Source of the DNA: Linyphia triangularis
Taxonomy: Eukaryota; Arthropoda; Arachnida; Araneae; Linyphiidae
Reading direction: 5' to 3'
Assembly: GCA_963978545.1 (NCBI GenBank)
Contig: OZ021723.1
Span: 5,400,273 to 5,464,272, forward strand
Length of the DNA stretch: 64,000 nt
Part shown: piece by piece, positions 11,280-22,646 of the stretch
Layout of the letters: the number at the start of each line of letters is the position of its first letter
Numbering within the stretch: the stretch's first letter is position 1
Program-made: the position numbers and the translations under genes
The notes under the pieces: model-generated
Told to the model about the DNA's origin: nothing
Databases searched by the model: none
Seen by the model: only the letters and a program-made list of their open reading frames with translations

Positions 11280-11773
11280 CAAGAGTTTGGATTTATCAAA
11301 GATTTTCTGTTTCAAATAGATATTTATAGAATGTTACGTTGTAGTTTATTATTTATAGCTTCGTTTAAGCACATTATATTCTGAAAAATAAATTCCAAAA
11401 ATCATTCATTTATAATTGCCCATTTCTTAAAATAATTTATCGGTCCTAAGATACGTTATATTACATTGAATTGATTTTGCAGGCCACTTAATTCAACTGA
11501 ATAGTGTAAATATATGATTATTCTGATTGCAACCTTTTTTTTTAACTTATATATGTGTATTTCACTTGGTGTTTTTAAAGTAAATAAGATTTTTCCAGTA
11601 TTGTATTAGAGTTCAAATCTTTTCGCAACTGAAATTAATGATTTTCCTGATAATTTTTCAATTGAATAAATTGATATTTTCCTATTTCTCAATATAAAAT
11701 AGACTTGTAATTTTGTCGATCGTTAGCATGAGTAATATTTTGGATATGGAAAGCTTTTTTTGGGACTTAAGTT
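11280..11773. other. AT-rich sequence without recognisable content
   Basis: Between the pogo element and the next DNA transposon. Nothing supported. Confidence 0.35.
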
Positions 11774-11778
11774 AATAC

Positions 11779-12360
11779 CAGGGTTCCCACAGGAATTGTA
11801 AGTCATTAAAAGTGCTTAATATTTTTTAACTTGTTTTCAAGGCCTTAAAAGTACTTGAAAATGCTTAGAGATCCTTAAAAGTACTTGAAAGTACTTAAGA
11901 GTTACCTAAAAATCCTTAATTTTTGCCTATGTTGGGTGCCCAATGGCAATATTTATAAAAATTCAATTCTTACTTGCTTATTACCTCGAGACCGCTAATT
12001 ATCTGCGCTGCTCCGGAACTGCCTGGTATATTTGTATTTCGCATTCATCAACTTATATATAGTTTGATTTTTTTAACAAAAGCGTTTTACGATTACTATC
12101 CTCAGAAAGTGCACATTTAATATGGCCAAAGTACAGTGCATATAAAAAATGGATTGTGACATCATCAAAGTCTATTAATAAGGCTACAATTGTATATAAT
12201 AGATTCTGATATTAGCGCTAGTTGCGAAGCAGCTGTAAGATCACACATTAAAGACATGCCTGAAAACAAACTTTTGAAGGTCCTTAAAAATCTTATTTAG
12301 GTCCTTAAAAATCCTTGAAAAGTCATTGATTTTAACTCTTTGCCTTTAGTGGGAACCCGG
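11779..12360. mobile_element. CAGGGTTCCCAC-family element, long variant
   Basis: 582 bp, left end CAGGGTTCCCAC, right end GTGGGAACCCGG. Flanks AATAC / AATTC (4 of 5). It has an internal stretch (about 12060-12260) missing from the 398-bp copies but shared in part with the 171-2408 copy (GCAGCTGTAAGATCACAC vs GCAGCTGTAAAGTCACAC). Confidence 0.75.
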
Positions 12361-12439
12361 AATTCTTATATCACTGTACTTAATTTTAACAATATTGCAT
12401 CAGAGATATAGATTAAATCAGTTTGAATTCCTCTGAAAA

Positions 12440-13160
12440 TTAAGGCGTCTTCTCACTTTAGGCACCTCGAAAATAGGCTTTTTCGCGATTTTTTTTCGAG
12501 GATTTTTGCAAACAATTATGGGATAAAATGGATCCTATATAATAAACACATCTTTCAAGTACAAGAAAAAAAAAATTTAAATTTTTTTGAACAATTATTA
12601 TAATAAAACAGTAGCATCGAAAAACCTGTGTAGAAATGTAATGTTCGTGGCTTGTTGATGAAATTTCGGAAACTATCCGGCCGATTGTCATGAAATTTGA
12701 ATGACATATTCTTCATAGTTATGGCTATAGCGCATATCATCAGATTTTTGAAATTTTGATTTGAAATATTTTTTTTTTACAAAAAAACGCGTTTTTTTTT
12801 TTACTTTTTTGAAAAACGTGCGCCATTTTGTTATTTTCGCGAATATCAAAAATCTGATAATATGCGCTATAGCCATAACTATGAAGAATATGTCATTCAA
12901 ATTTCATGACAATCGGCCGGATAGTTTCCGAAATTTCATCAACAAGCCACGAACATTACATTTCTACACGGGTTTTTCGATGCTACTGTTTTATTATAAT
13001 AATTGTAAAAAAAAATTAAAAAAATAAAAATTTCTTGTACTTGAAAGATGTGTTTATTATATAGGATCCATTTTATCCCATAATTGTTTGCAAAAATCCT
13101 CGAAAAAAAATCGCGAAAATAGCCTATTTTCGAGGTGCCTAAAGTGAGAAGACGCCTTAA
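12440..13160. mobile_element. Long foldback (hairpin) element at TTAA
   Basis: Two arms of roughly 330 bp are near-perfect inverted copies, from TTAAGGCGTCTTCTCAC at the left to GTGAGAAGACGCCTTAA at the right, with a short A/T-rich loop near 12790-12830. The same peptide-like frames appear on both arms only because of the inversion. A transcript would form a long hairpin. Non-coding. Confidence 0.85.
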
Positions 13161-14608
13161 TCAAACAGACTTTCCAGTTTGCACTACTATGTCATCCAAG
13201 ATATATTAATATATGTCCAATTTGATTTACACTGTGATTTAAAATACTTCAGTTGACTTACATATATTTAAACACATACAATATCTGCATGGTGCTTTTT
13301 ATTAATTTTTTTCGAATTGAGCCAAAAAAATTGTTTATTTCTGACAAACTGTGTTGAAGCAGATTCTCAAGTCAGACATATCTCACAAGCACAGCTCTCT
13401 TTCTATGAAGATAATACAAATGTACATATTACTTTGACTTGGAGTGATTCTATTGTTTTGTTAAGCCATACTTGTGGTGCTGTTAACTTCTTGATTTTAG
13501 AGATGACTAGTCTATTGTTGTATCCTTGTGGTTTTATTTTTACTTATTTGTTATCTCATTCCATGTTTTCATTCCTGCTTTGCATTTACATATTCTCTAT
13601 CAAGTGTTTCTGTCTTGATGTCCTGTCACATAAGATACATTGGACAATATTAACTAGTTGTTTTCGTTAATGTATATCTCATCCATGACATTAAAATTAT
13701 GTGTTTATTGATGTACTTATTCAAAATGCTGCATTTTACATTCACAGCTTTCATATTACAAATTGATGAATAGGAGTAGTATGAAAGGTGGGACAATGCA
13801 CACATTAAAAAGGTAGTCCACTGCTTCAAGTATGTATGATTATTTATGTTGATATATGTTACAGTAGGATCTTTTTTTCATTTATAACCGAATAATTTTT
13901 ATTATTATTTTGAGAGATATAGCCCCAAATCTCTCCCATTTTATCCATAGAGAATTTTTTTAACAATATACCAGTCTAATTATGAGCTTAGGATTGAAAT
14001 TTAAATGTTTGCTTCTGAAATTTGGCTGAAATCAAGTTAGAAAAATTAATGCGTCGATTTTTTTTACTTATTTATTTAAATGATATTGCATATACACACA
14101 TTGCCACAAAACAAAGAAGGAATATAAACAAAATCAGCATCAAGTTTCATTTATTTGTATGCTTCATCCAATATTCAATACTTTCCAATCGAGATCTTTG
14201 CATTGAATTGGACATCTCTCTTCTCATATATCAAGAGCCCTGCCTCTTGTTATGAAGTAGTAATTTAAAAGTGGTATGACAGTAATTTCATATAATATTT
14301 TAAAAATTTACATAGACCATGACTAGGGTCAACTACTAATGCGTTTCTTATAAATGAGAATGTCATTTCACCCATTGGCTGCGTTTTTTAATATTTTTTA
14401 GAAAAATATCACAATTTAGTACCTCGTGCAGAATTTTTATACTCTCATTTGTGACATGTTTTACAAAATGTCTTAAAAACTAAAGAATGAATTTAATCAA
14501 GTGCAATACTTAAATTCTTGAATGCATAGTAAAGTTTTTTCCTATTTCTGAGGAAAATCCATTGAATTAAACATGTTTTTCATAAAATGGAAAGGCCTTG
14601 AAAAAATT
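13161..14608. other. Intergenic AT-rich stretch between the two convergent genes
   Basis: No coding exon recognised. Several TTTATT strings near 14070 and 14150 (AATAAA on the - strand) could serve as poly(A) signals for the - strand gene ending at 14609, but this is not demonstrable here. Confidence 0.35.
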
Positions 14609-14750
14609 TTAACGTGACTTAAAGTCATTTCGAGAGCAAAAATACAATCCACACCGGCCATTTGAATCTCTTCCAAAGAAGGCTGCTTTTCGCAGTCGCT
14701 CTTTGAAGTCATCTTTGATATATTTGTTGCTCAGGATTGTGTAAATTATC
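14609..14750 (-). CDS. Exon 4 (C-terminus and stop) of the 271-residue protein
   Basis: Acceptor TTTTCTCTTTTAG (AG at 14752-14751) is followed by G, completing Val225, then 46 codons and TAA at 14611-14609. The peptide begins IIYTILSNKYIKDDFKERLR, an amphipathic helix-like stretch, and ends with C258-x4-C263 (RCGLYFC) and a basic tail. At only 142 bp it is easily missed. It is placed by the perfect acceptor, the required phase and a protein pattern that continues naturally from exon 3 (EKEVSSV|IIYTIL). Confidence 0.82.
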
Positions 14751-15104
14751 CTAAAAGAGAAAACTTTAATTTACTTTTAATTAGAGTAAACATATATTTT
14801 TATGTTATTGAATTGACTATGTCTTATAAAAGTAAAAAGTCTGTTCAAGGTCTGCTGTATTTCTAAATAGGCTAAGTAGGCTGCTGCCTAGAGGGCAAAT
14901 TTTCAGGGGGCAGCAGTTCGGCAATTTATTTAAAAGTTTAAATGAAGTATTTCAGACGTTCATAATATTTTCCGTACAAATTTAAGATTACGTGTTACTT
15001 AAAAATATGTTTTAGTCCTTCTACATAGCCTACTTTCTAAAACTATAACATAATACGAATTCACAGCACGTAATCTTGTATTAAAATTTTCTTGTAGTGC
15101 AATT

Positions 15105-15284
15105 GCTGGCCAAATGGTACAGTTGTTAGCTTGCTAGCTTCTAGACCTCGAGGTTGCGGGTTCGAGTCCCGTGTTAGGCATGGGTGTTTGTAAATGTATT
15201 TTGACTTGTCTAATGACGAATGTTTCGGCGCATGATAGCCCTTGCGTTGCTGACGGTGCCAGATAATTTGACAAACAACCAACC
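15105..15284 (+). mobile_element. tRNA-derived SINE (type b)
   Basis: TSD TTGTAGTGCAATT at 15092-15104 and 15285-15297 (13 bp, perfect). B-box GGTTCGAGTCC; the body contains AATGTTTCGGCGCAT and GCTGACGGTGCCAGA; the tail is CAACCAACC. In intron 3 of the - strand gene, opposite strand. Confidence 0.88.
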
Positions 15285-15348
15285 TTGTAGTGCAATTTAA
15301 TTTTAAAAAATGAAAACACCAATGAATTCTATCCTTTTGTTGTATAAA

Positions 15349-15746
15349 CAGGGTTCCCACGGTCATTGAAAGTCATTAAAAGTGCTTAATATTTTAGAAC
15401 TTGTTTTCAAGGCCTTGAAAGTGCTTGAAAATGCTTAGAGGTCCTTAAAAGTCCTTAATTTTTACTGATGTTGTGTGGCCAACTGCCAAATTTATGAAAA
15501 TACAATTCGGACTGCTATCCCCGTGTGACCGCCATTTATCTGCACCGTATCGGAATTTTCCGACGTATTTGTATTACGCATCCACCAACTTGTAACTTTT
15601 TTGGTAGAATACACTTTATTAAAAATTTATATATAGACATGATGCCTGAAAACAAATTTTCATAGGTCCTTAAAAATATTAATTAGGTCCTTGGAAGTCA
15701 TTGAAAAGTCATTAATTTTCATTTTGAGATTTGAGTGGGAACCCTG
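15349..15746. mobile_element. CAGGGTTCCCAC-family element, full 398-bp copy
   Basis: Ends CAGGGTTCCCAC and GTGGGAACCCTG are perfect inverted repeats. Perfect 5-bp TSD ATAAA (15344-15348, 15747-15751). Best-preserved copy of the family in the window. Confidence 0.9.
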
Positions 15747-15837
15747 ATAAAACAAATGTATTAAGCTAATATGAACTATAAAGGGGGCGGCAAATGGACT
15801 TTACCCAATAGGCGGCATACTCTTAAATCCGGCCCTG

Positions 15838-16505
15838 CATCTATTAGAATTTAATTCAATTAATAATTTAAACCGGGAACGGCAGGGAAAGGAAACTGAC
15901 AAATATGTATTCTTGCGCAAAATGTTCCGCACCAAAGAGGAAAACACTAGAGTTTTTTCTCGGGGGGGGGGGGGGGTGCAATACTAGCTCTTGTGCAGCT
16001 AAAACCCACCCAACCAACCATCTCGGAGGATGGGGGATTGTCAGTGGCAAAATTTACTTATTACACCTTTCAACGTCAACTTTTTTCTTGCGATATTAGT
16101 ACTTGAAATATTATTTAATTTAACAATTATTTAAATAGCATAATTTGTGATTGCTGATTTTTTAATAATTTTTTTAAATCTAATTATTTTTAAACAATTG
16201 TATTTGATTTGAATTGATGATATTTTGCTAATTATTAAACGTTACATTTGTTCTTCTCCGACAAGCAATAAGAATAATGACAAAACAAACGGTTTTGGAC
16301 AACATTTCATTTTGATGATCGAAGTTATCTTTTATTCAATAAGGAGCTATTCAGAAATCCTAAAATAAATTTCTTAGCTATTAAAGGGGAAAAAATGTTT
16401 TGATACTTTAAAAAAAAATTATAACTTTTTGTCTATTTTTAAGTATAATGTGTAATTAACTGTTTGCCGAATTTAAGAAGAACTCCTTGTAAAACCATGC
16501 CCTTT
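15838..16505. other. Intron 3 sequence with a 15-G run
   Basis: Only notable item is the poly-G run at 15962-15976. Otherwise AT-rich with no recognised element. Confidence 0.4.
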
Positions 16506-17532
16506 ACTCGCTATGTCACAAAATTCGAGCCCAGTTCATTTAGTGACTACTTGGTATAAAACCTTGAAATTTGGTGCATTGGTATGAAAATGATCACTTA
16601 TAGACTGAGAGGCGACTGCAATTTTTGGACCCCATCGAACATCATTCTGAATTTTTTATAGAAATTGGAGAAAAGTGAGTAGATTAGGAATCCATTGGTC
16701 TGCCATGGCAAAAATGGCCGAAACTGGTCAAAAATCGACTTTTAATAAGTTGAACTAAATCCAATCGCAAATGCGCCATAACTTGCCAAATAATGAGCAT
16801 TTTTTGTATTTGGTAACCCTCACTCTTTAATTTTCAATTAAGAAGGTTGCAGACGATTCAGATATCTGGTGACGGTCTACTTGCATCTATTAAAAGGGAG
16901 CCAAGTTGGCAAAAAATATTACGTCACTTATGATGCCAATTTGGCTTACTTTTAAAAGATATAAGTTTTCCGAGCCAAAGATCAGAAATCGTTTGCGCTT
17001 TTTCTCATTGAAAATCAAAATGAAGTGTGTTGCCAGACGAATAAGTTTGTTCTATTTTTGGCAAGTTATGACATATTTGGCAATCGGATTTTAGTTCAAC
17101 TCATTCCAAGTCGATTATTGATCAGTTTCGGCCATTTTTGCCACGGTAGACCAGTGGATTCCTAATCTACTCACTGTTCTCCAATTTCTATAAAAAATTC
17201 AGAATGATGTTCGATGGGGTCCAAAAATTGCAGTCGCCTCTCGGACTATTAATAAAATAACATAAATTATAAACTCGAAAATAATGTCTTATATATTTTA
17301 TTTTATAAATGAAAATTAATAAAAAGCTGAAGACTCTTGTAGGTGGAGCCACTGCATATGCATTGACGTAAAGATTTCAAATGCAAAATAAAATATATTA
17401 GACGCTATTTCCGAGTTTTTAATTTATGTCATTCATCAAGTGATCATTTTTGCACCAACTCAGTAAATTTCAAAGTTTTATACAAAGCAGTTTCCAAATG
17501 AACTGGGCTAGAAGATTGTAACGTAGCGAGTA
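16506..17532. mobile_element. Outer foldback element carrying an inner foldback element
   Basis: The left arm (ACTCGCTATGTCAC ... AGCCCAGTTCATTT ... ATGATCACTT) is repeated inverted at 17430-17532 (AAGTGATCAT ... AAATGAACTGGGCT ... GTAGCGAGT). The inner element at 16601-17248 sits between them. Confidence 0.65.
16601..17248. mobile_element. Foldback/MITE family with GAGAGGCGACTGC ends, copy 1
   Basis: Left TAGACTGAGAGGCGACTGC and right GCAGTCGCCTCTCGGACTA are inverted. The repeat extends inward for more than 150 bp (AGTGAGTAGATTAGGAATCC and its complement). The outer TA may be the TSD. Same family as 23788-24449. Confidence 0.8.
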
Positions 17533-17549
17533 TGAGGAATTATCTTTAC

Positions 17550-18674
17550 TATACTAAACTTCAACTTAACTAGACATCACTTAGACGGTAGATCGTCACA
17601 GTGCTCATAGGTATTTAATCCATTTTGGCGGCGTGAAAGCATAATGTTCGCCAAACCACAACCCTGCAAAGAACAAAAGGCTATAAGGTTTGGCGAGAAT
17701 TATATCTTCACTCCGCCAAAATGGATTAAATACCTATGAGCACTGTGGAGATCTATCGTCTAAGTCAGCGTTCGCCACTAACTTTTAGAGACGGGCCGCA
17801 TGACTTATGTTGAAACTTTCCGCGGGCCGCAGATTTATACCGAATACGCCAGTAAATATATTGCTTTACTACATATGTTCAATGTTAGAAACGTGATAAT
17901 TACTAAAGATTCAACAATATAAAACAATTTTGAAAACTGAAACAATAATTTAACTTTTTTATATTAATAAAATAACAATTGATACTTGATTCTTGTTTCA
18001 AATAAATAAAAAAATAATTTTCTTTACATCGTAAATCAAAGTCATAAAAGAAGTTAATCTTTTGTGACAATATTACAATCTGACTTGACATAAACTCATA
18101 ATTATTAAATATATTTCAACCGTACCTCCCAAATCTTCCATTTTAGTCGATGTTAATTGCGAGACGATGACGGCCGGTTCGATTTTCCCTATCTACTTTG
18201 CGTTTAAAACTAGTCTTCGACGCCATTACTGCACTGGAGTCACAGAGATCTCAATACTTCTTTTCAGGTCAAAACAAAAGAGGCCAGTATGCATTAAAAC
18301 ACCCAACTCCTGCCAATCACATTCAGAAAAACAGAAATCGAATTGTGCCATTCACTATTCGAGAGGGTGGGGTATCATAAGTACAAAACTAAGCAATGCG
18401 TCATTGGTAATAATTCAAACTATTGCTTTTCTCGTTGGCAGTCTAAGGGGAAAAAAAGGGATTTTTCAGACTTACTGAAGCGGACCACTTAATGGAAAAT
18501 GCGGTTTTTGGTAGTAGACACATACTATAGTAGACAAATTAATAAATTTGATTTTTGCTCTTCTGTACTGCTGGCGGGCCGGAGAAAAAGCTCTCGCGGG
18601 CCTGATCCGGCCCGCGGGCCGCCTAGTGGCTGACGCTGGCTAAGTGATGTCTAGTTAAGTTGAAGTTTAGTATA
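17550..18674. mobile_element. Foldback element (TATACTAAACTTCAACTTAA ends) with a nested hAT-like element
   Basis: The ends are inverted copies (18640-18674 complements 17550-17580). The interior has a 75-bp-stem hairpin around TTTGGCGGCGTGAAAGC (17586-17762). A second copy is at 29551-29973. The hAT-like element 17766-18638 splits it. Confidence 0.75.
17766..18638. mobile_element. hAT-like element (CAGCGTTCGCCACTA ends), second family member
   Basis: Ends CAGCGTTCGCCACTA and TAGTGGCTGACGCTG; GC-rich subterminal GGGCCGC repeats as in 1521-2352. CTAAGT is shared by both flanks (part of an imperfect 7-8 bp TSD). The second foldback copy at 29.9 kb serves as the empty site. Non-coding. Confidence 0.75.
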
Positions 18675-19060
18675 GGACATGGTTCGTACGTTTTTAAAAA
18701 GTGCGTGAAAAAAAATCTTTAATTTTCAAGTGCTAAAATTCTGTAAAAATACGTTTAAAGTGCTTCAATTTCATTTTATTTTCTAAAAATATAGAATCTT
18801 AAAAAATGTTGGTCAACAAAGTGACAAAGGAGGCGCATGTAATTAAAAACGAAGTTTTAGATACTGAAATACTATGGACATTGAAAATCATAAAAAATCA
18901 CTGCTCTTGTGAATTAAATGAAAACATTGATAAATTATGTAACTGCATGTTCGCTGATACCGTGATTGCATCTAAATTTTCATATGGAGGAAAAAAAAAC
19001 CTGCATATTATACAGAATTGTAATCAAACCTTCAGAGTAGATTGGAAGACAGTTTAATCG
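18675..19060 (+). pseudogene. Decayed hAT transposase fragment
   Basis: Starts GGACATGGTTCGTACG with a GTGCGTGAAAA stretch, then an 83-codon frame (18806-19057). Its peptides ILWTLKIIKNH, MFADTVIASKFSYGGKKN fit the N-terminal portion of hAT-family transposases as I know them (W.LK...H; MFPDSEIA..F..G..K). No catalytic domain follows. Assignment is by pattern only. Confidence 0.4.
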
Positions 19061-19261
19061 ATAAGACTTTTGTATTATGATTTAACGAAAGTCTCAATAT
19101 GATGAAACAAGACAATCAAATGGCTGTTCACATCCGATATTGGTGTAATTACCAAGTGAGTACTAGCTACTTTACTTCTGTTTTTATGGGACACAGTACT
19201 GCTTCTGACATATTGGAAGTTTTTTTTTTTTTTTTTTTTTAATTGTAACCTTAAAAATCAT

Positions 19262-19515
19262 TACCACTGGGAATTTGGACAAAATCGTTTGAGCCGTTTT
19301 TTAGCAATTGCTGAAAAACATGATTTTTTCAATGGCAGCTACCTTATGCGCGATTATGACGAAAACCTTAATGGTAGGTCCTTGGGACATCACCAACCTG
19401 CTCTCCAAATTTGAACATCGTAGGTCAATTTGTTCGGGAGTAATGCTGACTACAGACAGACCTTTTTTCTATATCACTTTTTTGAAATCAGGAAGTTCCA
19501 AAACATGGAGAAATG

Positions 19516-19546
<31 letters not shown>

Positions 19547-19588
19547 GACCGAATGCTATACTTTTATTATTCTATGTATACATACATA
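19262..19588. repeat. Unclassified interspersed repeat, copy 1
   Basis: Shares a block (GAGCCGTTTTTTAGCAAT ... GTCAATTTGTTCGGGAG ... GACCGAATGCTATACTTTTA) with 33560-33905, in the same orientation, including a long homopolymer T/A run near the right end. Family unknown. Confidence 0.6.
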
Positions 19589-19866
19589 TATAGATAAATG
19601 ATAGTAAAAATATTTAAAATACTTCTAGTTGCTGTATTTTTACAAATGAGATATCCTTTTAAAGGAGGAGAATTTCAATTTTGATAAACAATAATAAGCT
19701 CAAAATCGATTATTTATAAATTTTAGGATACCAACTCTCCTTAAGACCTGTTGGCCACAAACAAAAAAAAACAAAAACTTATAAAAATACCAATTAAGTT
19801 TCAATAGAAAAACAGCTCAACGTGAAATTTATTTTTCAATGGAAGAGACTTATTTGAAATACTCAC

Positions 19867-20176
19867 ACTGAGGAAACTTCCTTTTCCATTGCTGCCATGC
19901 CATTCGATGAAAACTGGCAGACCAGTCTTTCTAAGCAGTGGTTATTGAAGGCAAGCATCCCGCTGCACTGCAGATAGGAAGCCATCACTTCATCGTTGTA
20001 ATCCCCTCTGGGATTCACCTGCTTCAAGTACTTGTGGATTACGTCCAGGTCACCAACGTCGCGCTTGCTTGGATAATCTTCTTTTGCTTGATATTCCAGG
20101 ACAACGGAACTGCCATTCCTTGACGAGTCCAGCAAGTCAAGTACTGCTTCTCGACGGCTCCTGCCTTTTACCATAC
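19867..20176 (-). CDS. Exon 3 of the 271-residue protein (three cysteines)
   Basis: Starts after TTTCCTCTTCCCCT...AATCAAG with GT, completing GGT (Gly122). It runs 102 codons and ends TCAGT|GTGAGT, a very good donor, two bases into a Val codon. It encodes a charged region (REAVLDLLDSS, YNDEVMASYLQC) and the cysteine cluster C192-x9-C202-x5-C208 (YLQCSGML ... CLERLVCQF). Flanked on both sides by repeats: a CAGGGATGAG hAT-like element begins 180 bp upstream (20357 on the + strand) and an unclassified repeat ends near 19588. Confidence 0.86.
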
Positions 20177-20356
20177 CTTGATTATTTTTTTTTTTAGGGG
20201 AAGAGGAAATAGTTTCTTTTAGTGCTCTGAATTAAAGAAATAAATTTCTAATAAAATATCGTTTGGCAATTTTTTTGTTAATAGTTGTGAATGGTGTTCC
20301 TTCTGGTTTATTTATTTTTCCCCCCCCCTTCTTTTTGAAATTCTATTTATTTATTA

Positions 20357-22194
20357 CAGGGATGAGTTTCTTCCGCCATGTGGCGGAATTCCGCTTTTTT
20401 AATTTTTTAGAAAAAAAAAAATTCCGCTTTTTCAAAGAAAGTTCCGCTTTTCTAATTCCTGAAAAAAATCCGTGTTTTCCCGCTTTTTCTATCCCACAGA
20501 AAAATAACTTTTTTTCTAAGGCTGAACCGCGAAGCAGCTTCATTTCCGAAAGATCGGAAAACCTATTGCTCAGGGGTCGCATCACATTCCTGCCTTTGTT
20601 CCTGCTCCAAGTACAAAAATCCACTGAATTGCATTTTTTTAGTCAGATTGGCGCTCAAACTCGCATTTTGTATACTTCCAACTGCGCCGAAATTTGAGCC
20701 TTTTGTGTCATTTTTTTCTCTGCTCAAAATCTAAATTCCTTCTTACGATTTCACGCGATTAACGTATACTAATAATGCGCTTGCTTCCAAGTCTGACATC
20801 GTTACGGAACTATCGTTTATTTACATTAGTATGTGTTGCTTGTTTTCGTTAAGCGTTACGCTGATGTAATGTCCGCTACTGCCGAGATTTGTTTGGCTAG
20901 GACGTGCGTTATCGCTGTGATTTAGATTGCTGTGGTGACCATTTTCCCGGAGTATTATGCCGATATAACAGCGTTATTGCTGAGAATTGTTCCGGTATCT
21001 TCAGCGCTAACGCTGATATTTACGTTTATGTGATAGGCATTTTCGTTGAGTGTGCTACCCTGTTGTAAAATCTGAGATTTGCATTGATGTTACCGAAGGA
21101 ATGTTGATATTACCGTGAGGAATTGCGCTATTGCCGAGATTTTATGATGGTAATTTTCGTCGAGTGTTACACCCATACAATAGTGTTATTGTTGAGAGTT
21201 GCTCCGGTATATTAGGTTCTAACTTTGATATTTTAGTTGGCGTGGGAGTTGTTTTTCCATGGAATGCTGTACTTTGATAACATCCGATATCAGCGAAATT
21301 TGCACTAGTACTACCAAGAAAATGTCGATATTACCGAAATTTTTGCAGATATCGTGGACGCTATCGCCGATACGCACGTTGTTGCGATTTTCATTTCGGC
21401 TGATATTTAGATTTTCGCCGGTATTGCAAGCGCTATTGCTTTCGTTATAGTGATGGTCATTTTCGCCGAGGTTTACTCTGATACAATACCGGATATTAAC
21501 GAGATTTTCAACACCGTTTTGTAGCCATTCGCCTAGACTACCTTAAATGCGATAGCCACTATATCCGTGATTAGTGCCTGTTTAAGGGTCGATTTCGCCG
21601 TTTCATGTGAATTTATACTAAAAATTTTATATCATTTTGTATAAAAATGATATAAAAATATTCTGAAAATTAGTCCCAATTAAAAAATTTCTAAAGAAGC
21701 TGTGTTTAAAGTTGTTATTTTAGCTGCAATTGTATGTAAAATTGTTTGTTTGTCGCTTTTTTTTTTTTTATTGAACAAGCTGAACGGTAGGAATAAAAAT
21801 TTAAATGTAAAGATTTTAGTACTTAAAATGTAGCTTATAAATTTAGAAAACTAGGTTTAATTATATTCGGCCTGTTTGTCAATATGGTATAGCTGCTTAA
21901 AGTTGTTTGACTTGTTGAAAATTTGAAGTTTTTGCCGGATTCCATTGCTTTTAAAGGATTTTTTTTTTTTTTTTTTGAAGCTATACCATGCCTCATGACA
22001 GCACAAAGTGTATCTCTACATCTAGGTGCCTCTATTTTGAACCATTTTTCTCACGGACAGACAGAGAAGGTGCAGTGTTATAAACGTACATGAAAAACTA
22101 CAATTTTTTTAAGTATAGCTTAAAATGTGTTTTATGCATAAAACGTTTGGAGTTTTGTTTTCAGCTTTTTGATTTTTTACCAAACTCATCCCTG
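20357..22194. mobile_element. hAT-like element (CAGGGATGAGTTT ends) with an internal degenerate repeat
   Basis: Left CAGGGATGAGTTTC and right CCAAACTCATCCCTG are inverted. TTATTA is directly repeated at both edges (20351-20356, 22195-22200). Between about 20850 and 21560, motifs such as ATTTTCGCCGAG, GCTGATATT and TTATTGCCGAGATTTG recur irregularly, a decayed minisatellite. The open frames near 20263-20697 match the TIR region and are not genes. In intron 2 of the - strand gene. Confidence 0.7.
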
Positions 22195-22202
22195 TTATTA
22201 TT

Positions 22203-22641
22203 AGGTTTGTTTTTTACGTCAGCGATAATACATGCTAGAGAAAAGGTTTGGCGGCACGCGATCTAATCGGGAGGTTTCGCGACCGTTTTGCGTGTTCTAA
22301 TTGCAAAATCGTTTGCATTTGATTTTTCCTGAAACTTCGCCGGCTAATATGTATAACTACTTCGCCGATTCGCGAAATGAGTTTCATTGAATTTTGAGCG
22401 TTGTTTTCAAACGAACTAAACTCTTTTTACTTTTACGGTACCTTGAATTATCGCTGTGCCTGTGAAGCTTGTTAGCACTGAAACTATTGTTAAAGCTTGA
22501 TAACGAGTTCGCTGTTGTTTTAAGTTTTGTGAATCTCTGAACGAAGAATAAGTTATCGAGCTTTAATTTTGTATAAGTTGTGTCGTCATTTCCCCTGATA
22601 AAATTTCTAACAATATGAAATGTGGTTGATGAAACTACATT
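22203..22641. other. Intron 2 sequence, nothing recognised
   Basis: Slightly GC-richer stretch (CGGCACGCGATCTAATCGGG) with no frame, partner repeat or RNA gene that I can support. Confidence 0.35.
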
Positions 22642-22646
22642 TTCAA

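Larger units (their letters stand above)
14848..15837. mobile_element. Probable DNA transposon (CAGGGCCGGATTTAAG-type end) with two nested insertions
   Basis: The right end, read inverted, is CAGGGCCGGATTTAAGAG followed by a TGCCGCCTA motif. The left part has the related TTTCTAAATAGGC ... GGCTGCTGCCTAG. The SINE 15105-15284 and the CAGGGTTCCCAC element 15349-15746 sit inside. No TSD could be confirmed, so the left edge is approximate. Confidence 0.45.

Noticed and set aside
12555..13027. Similar peptides on both strands near 12.6-13.0 kb
   Set aside because: Produced by the inverted arms of the foldback element.
13317..13670. 117-codon + strand frame
   Set aside because: No ATG at its start, composition of hydrophobic and Cys residues typical of translated AT-rich DNA, no domain, no splice context.
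15868..16099. Pro- and Gly-rich frames on both strands
   Set aside because: Caused by the 15-base G run at 15962-15976.
20263..20697. Overlapping frames on both strands near 20.3-20.7 kb
   Set aside because: They lie in the terminal region of the CAGGGATGAG transposon; the repetitive Phe/Lys-rich product reflects TTCCGCTTTTT repeats.
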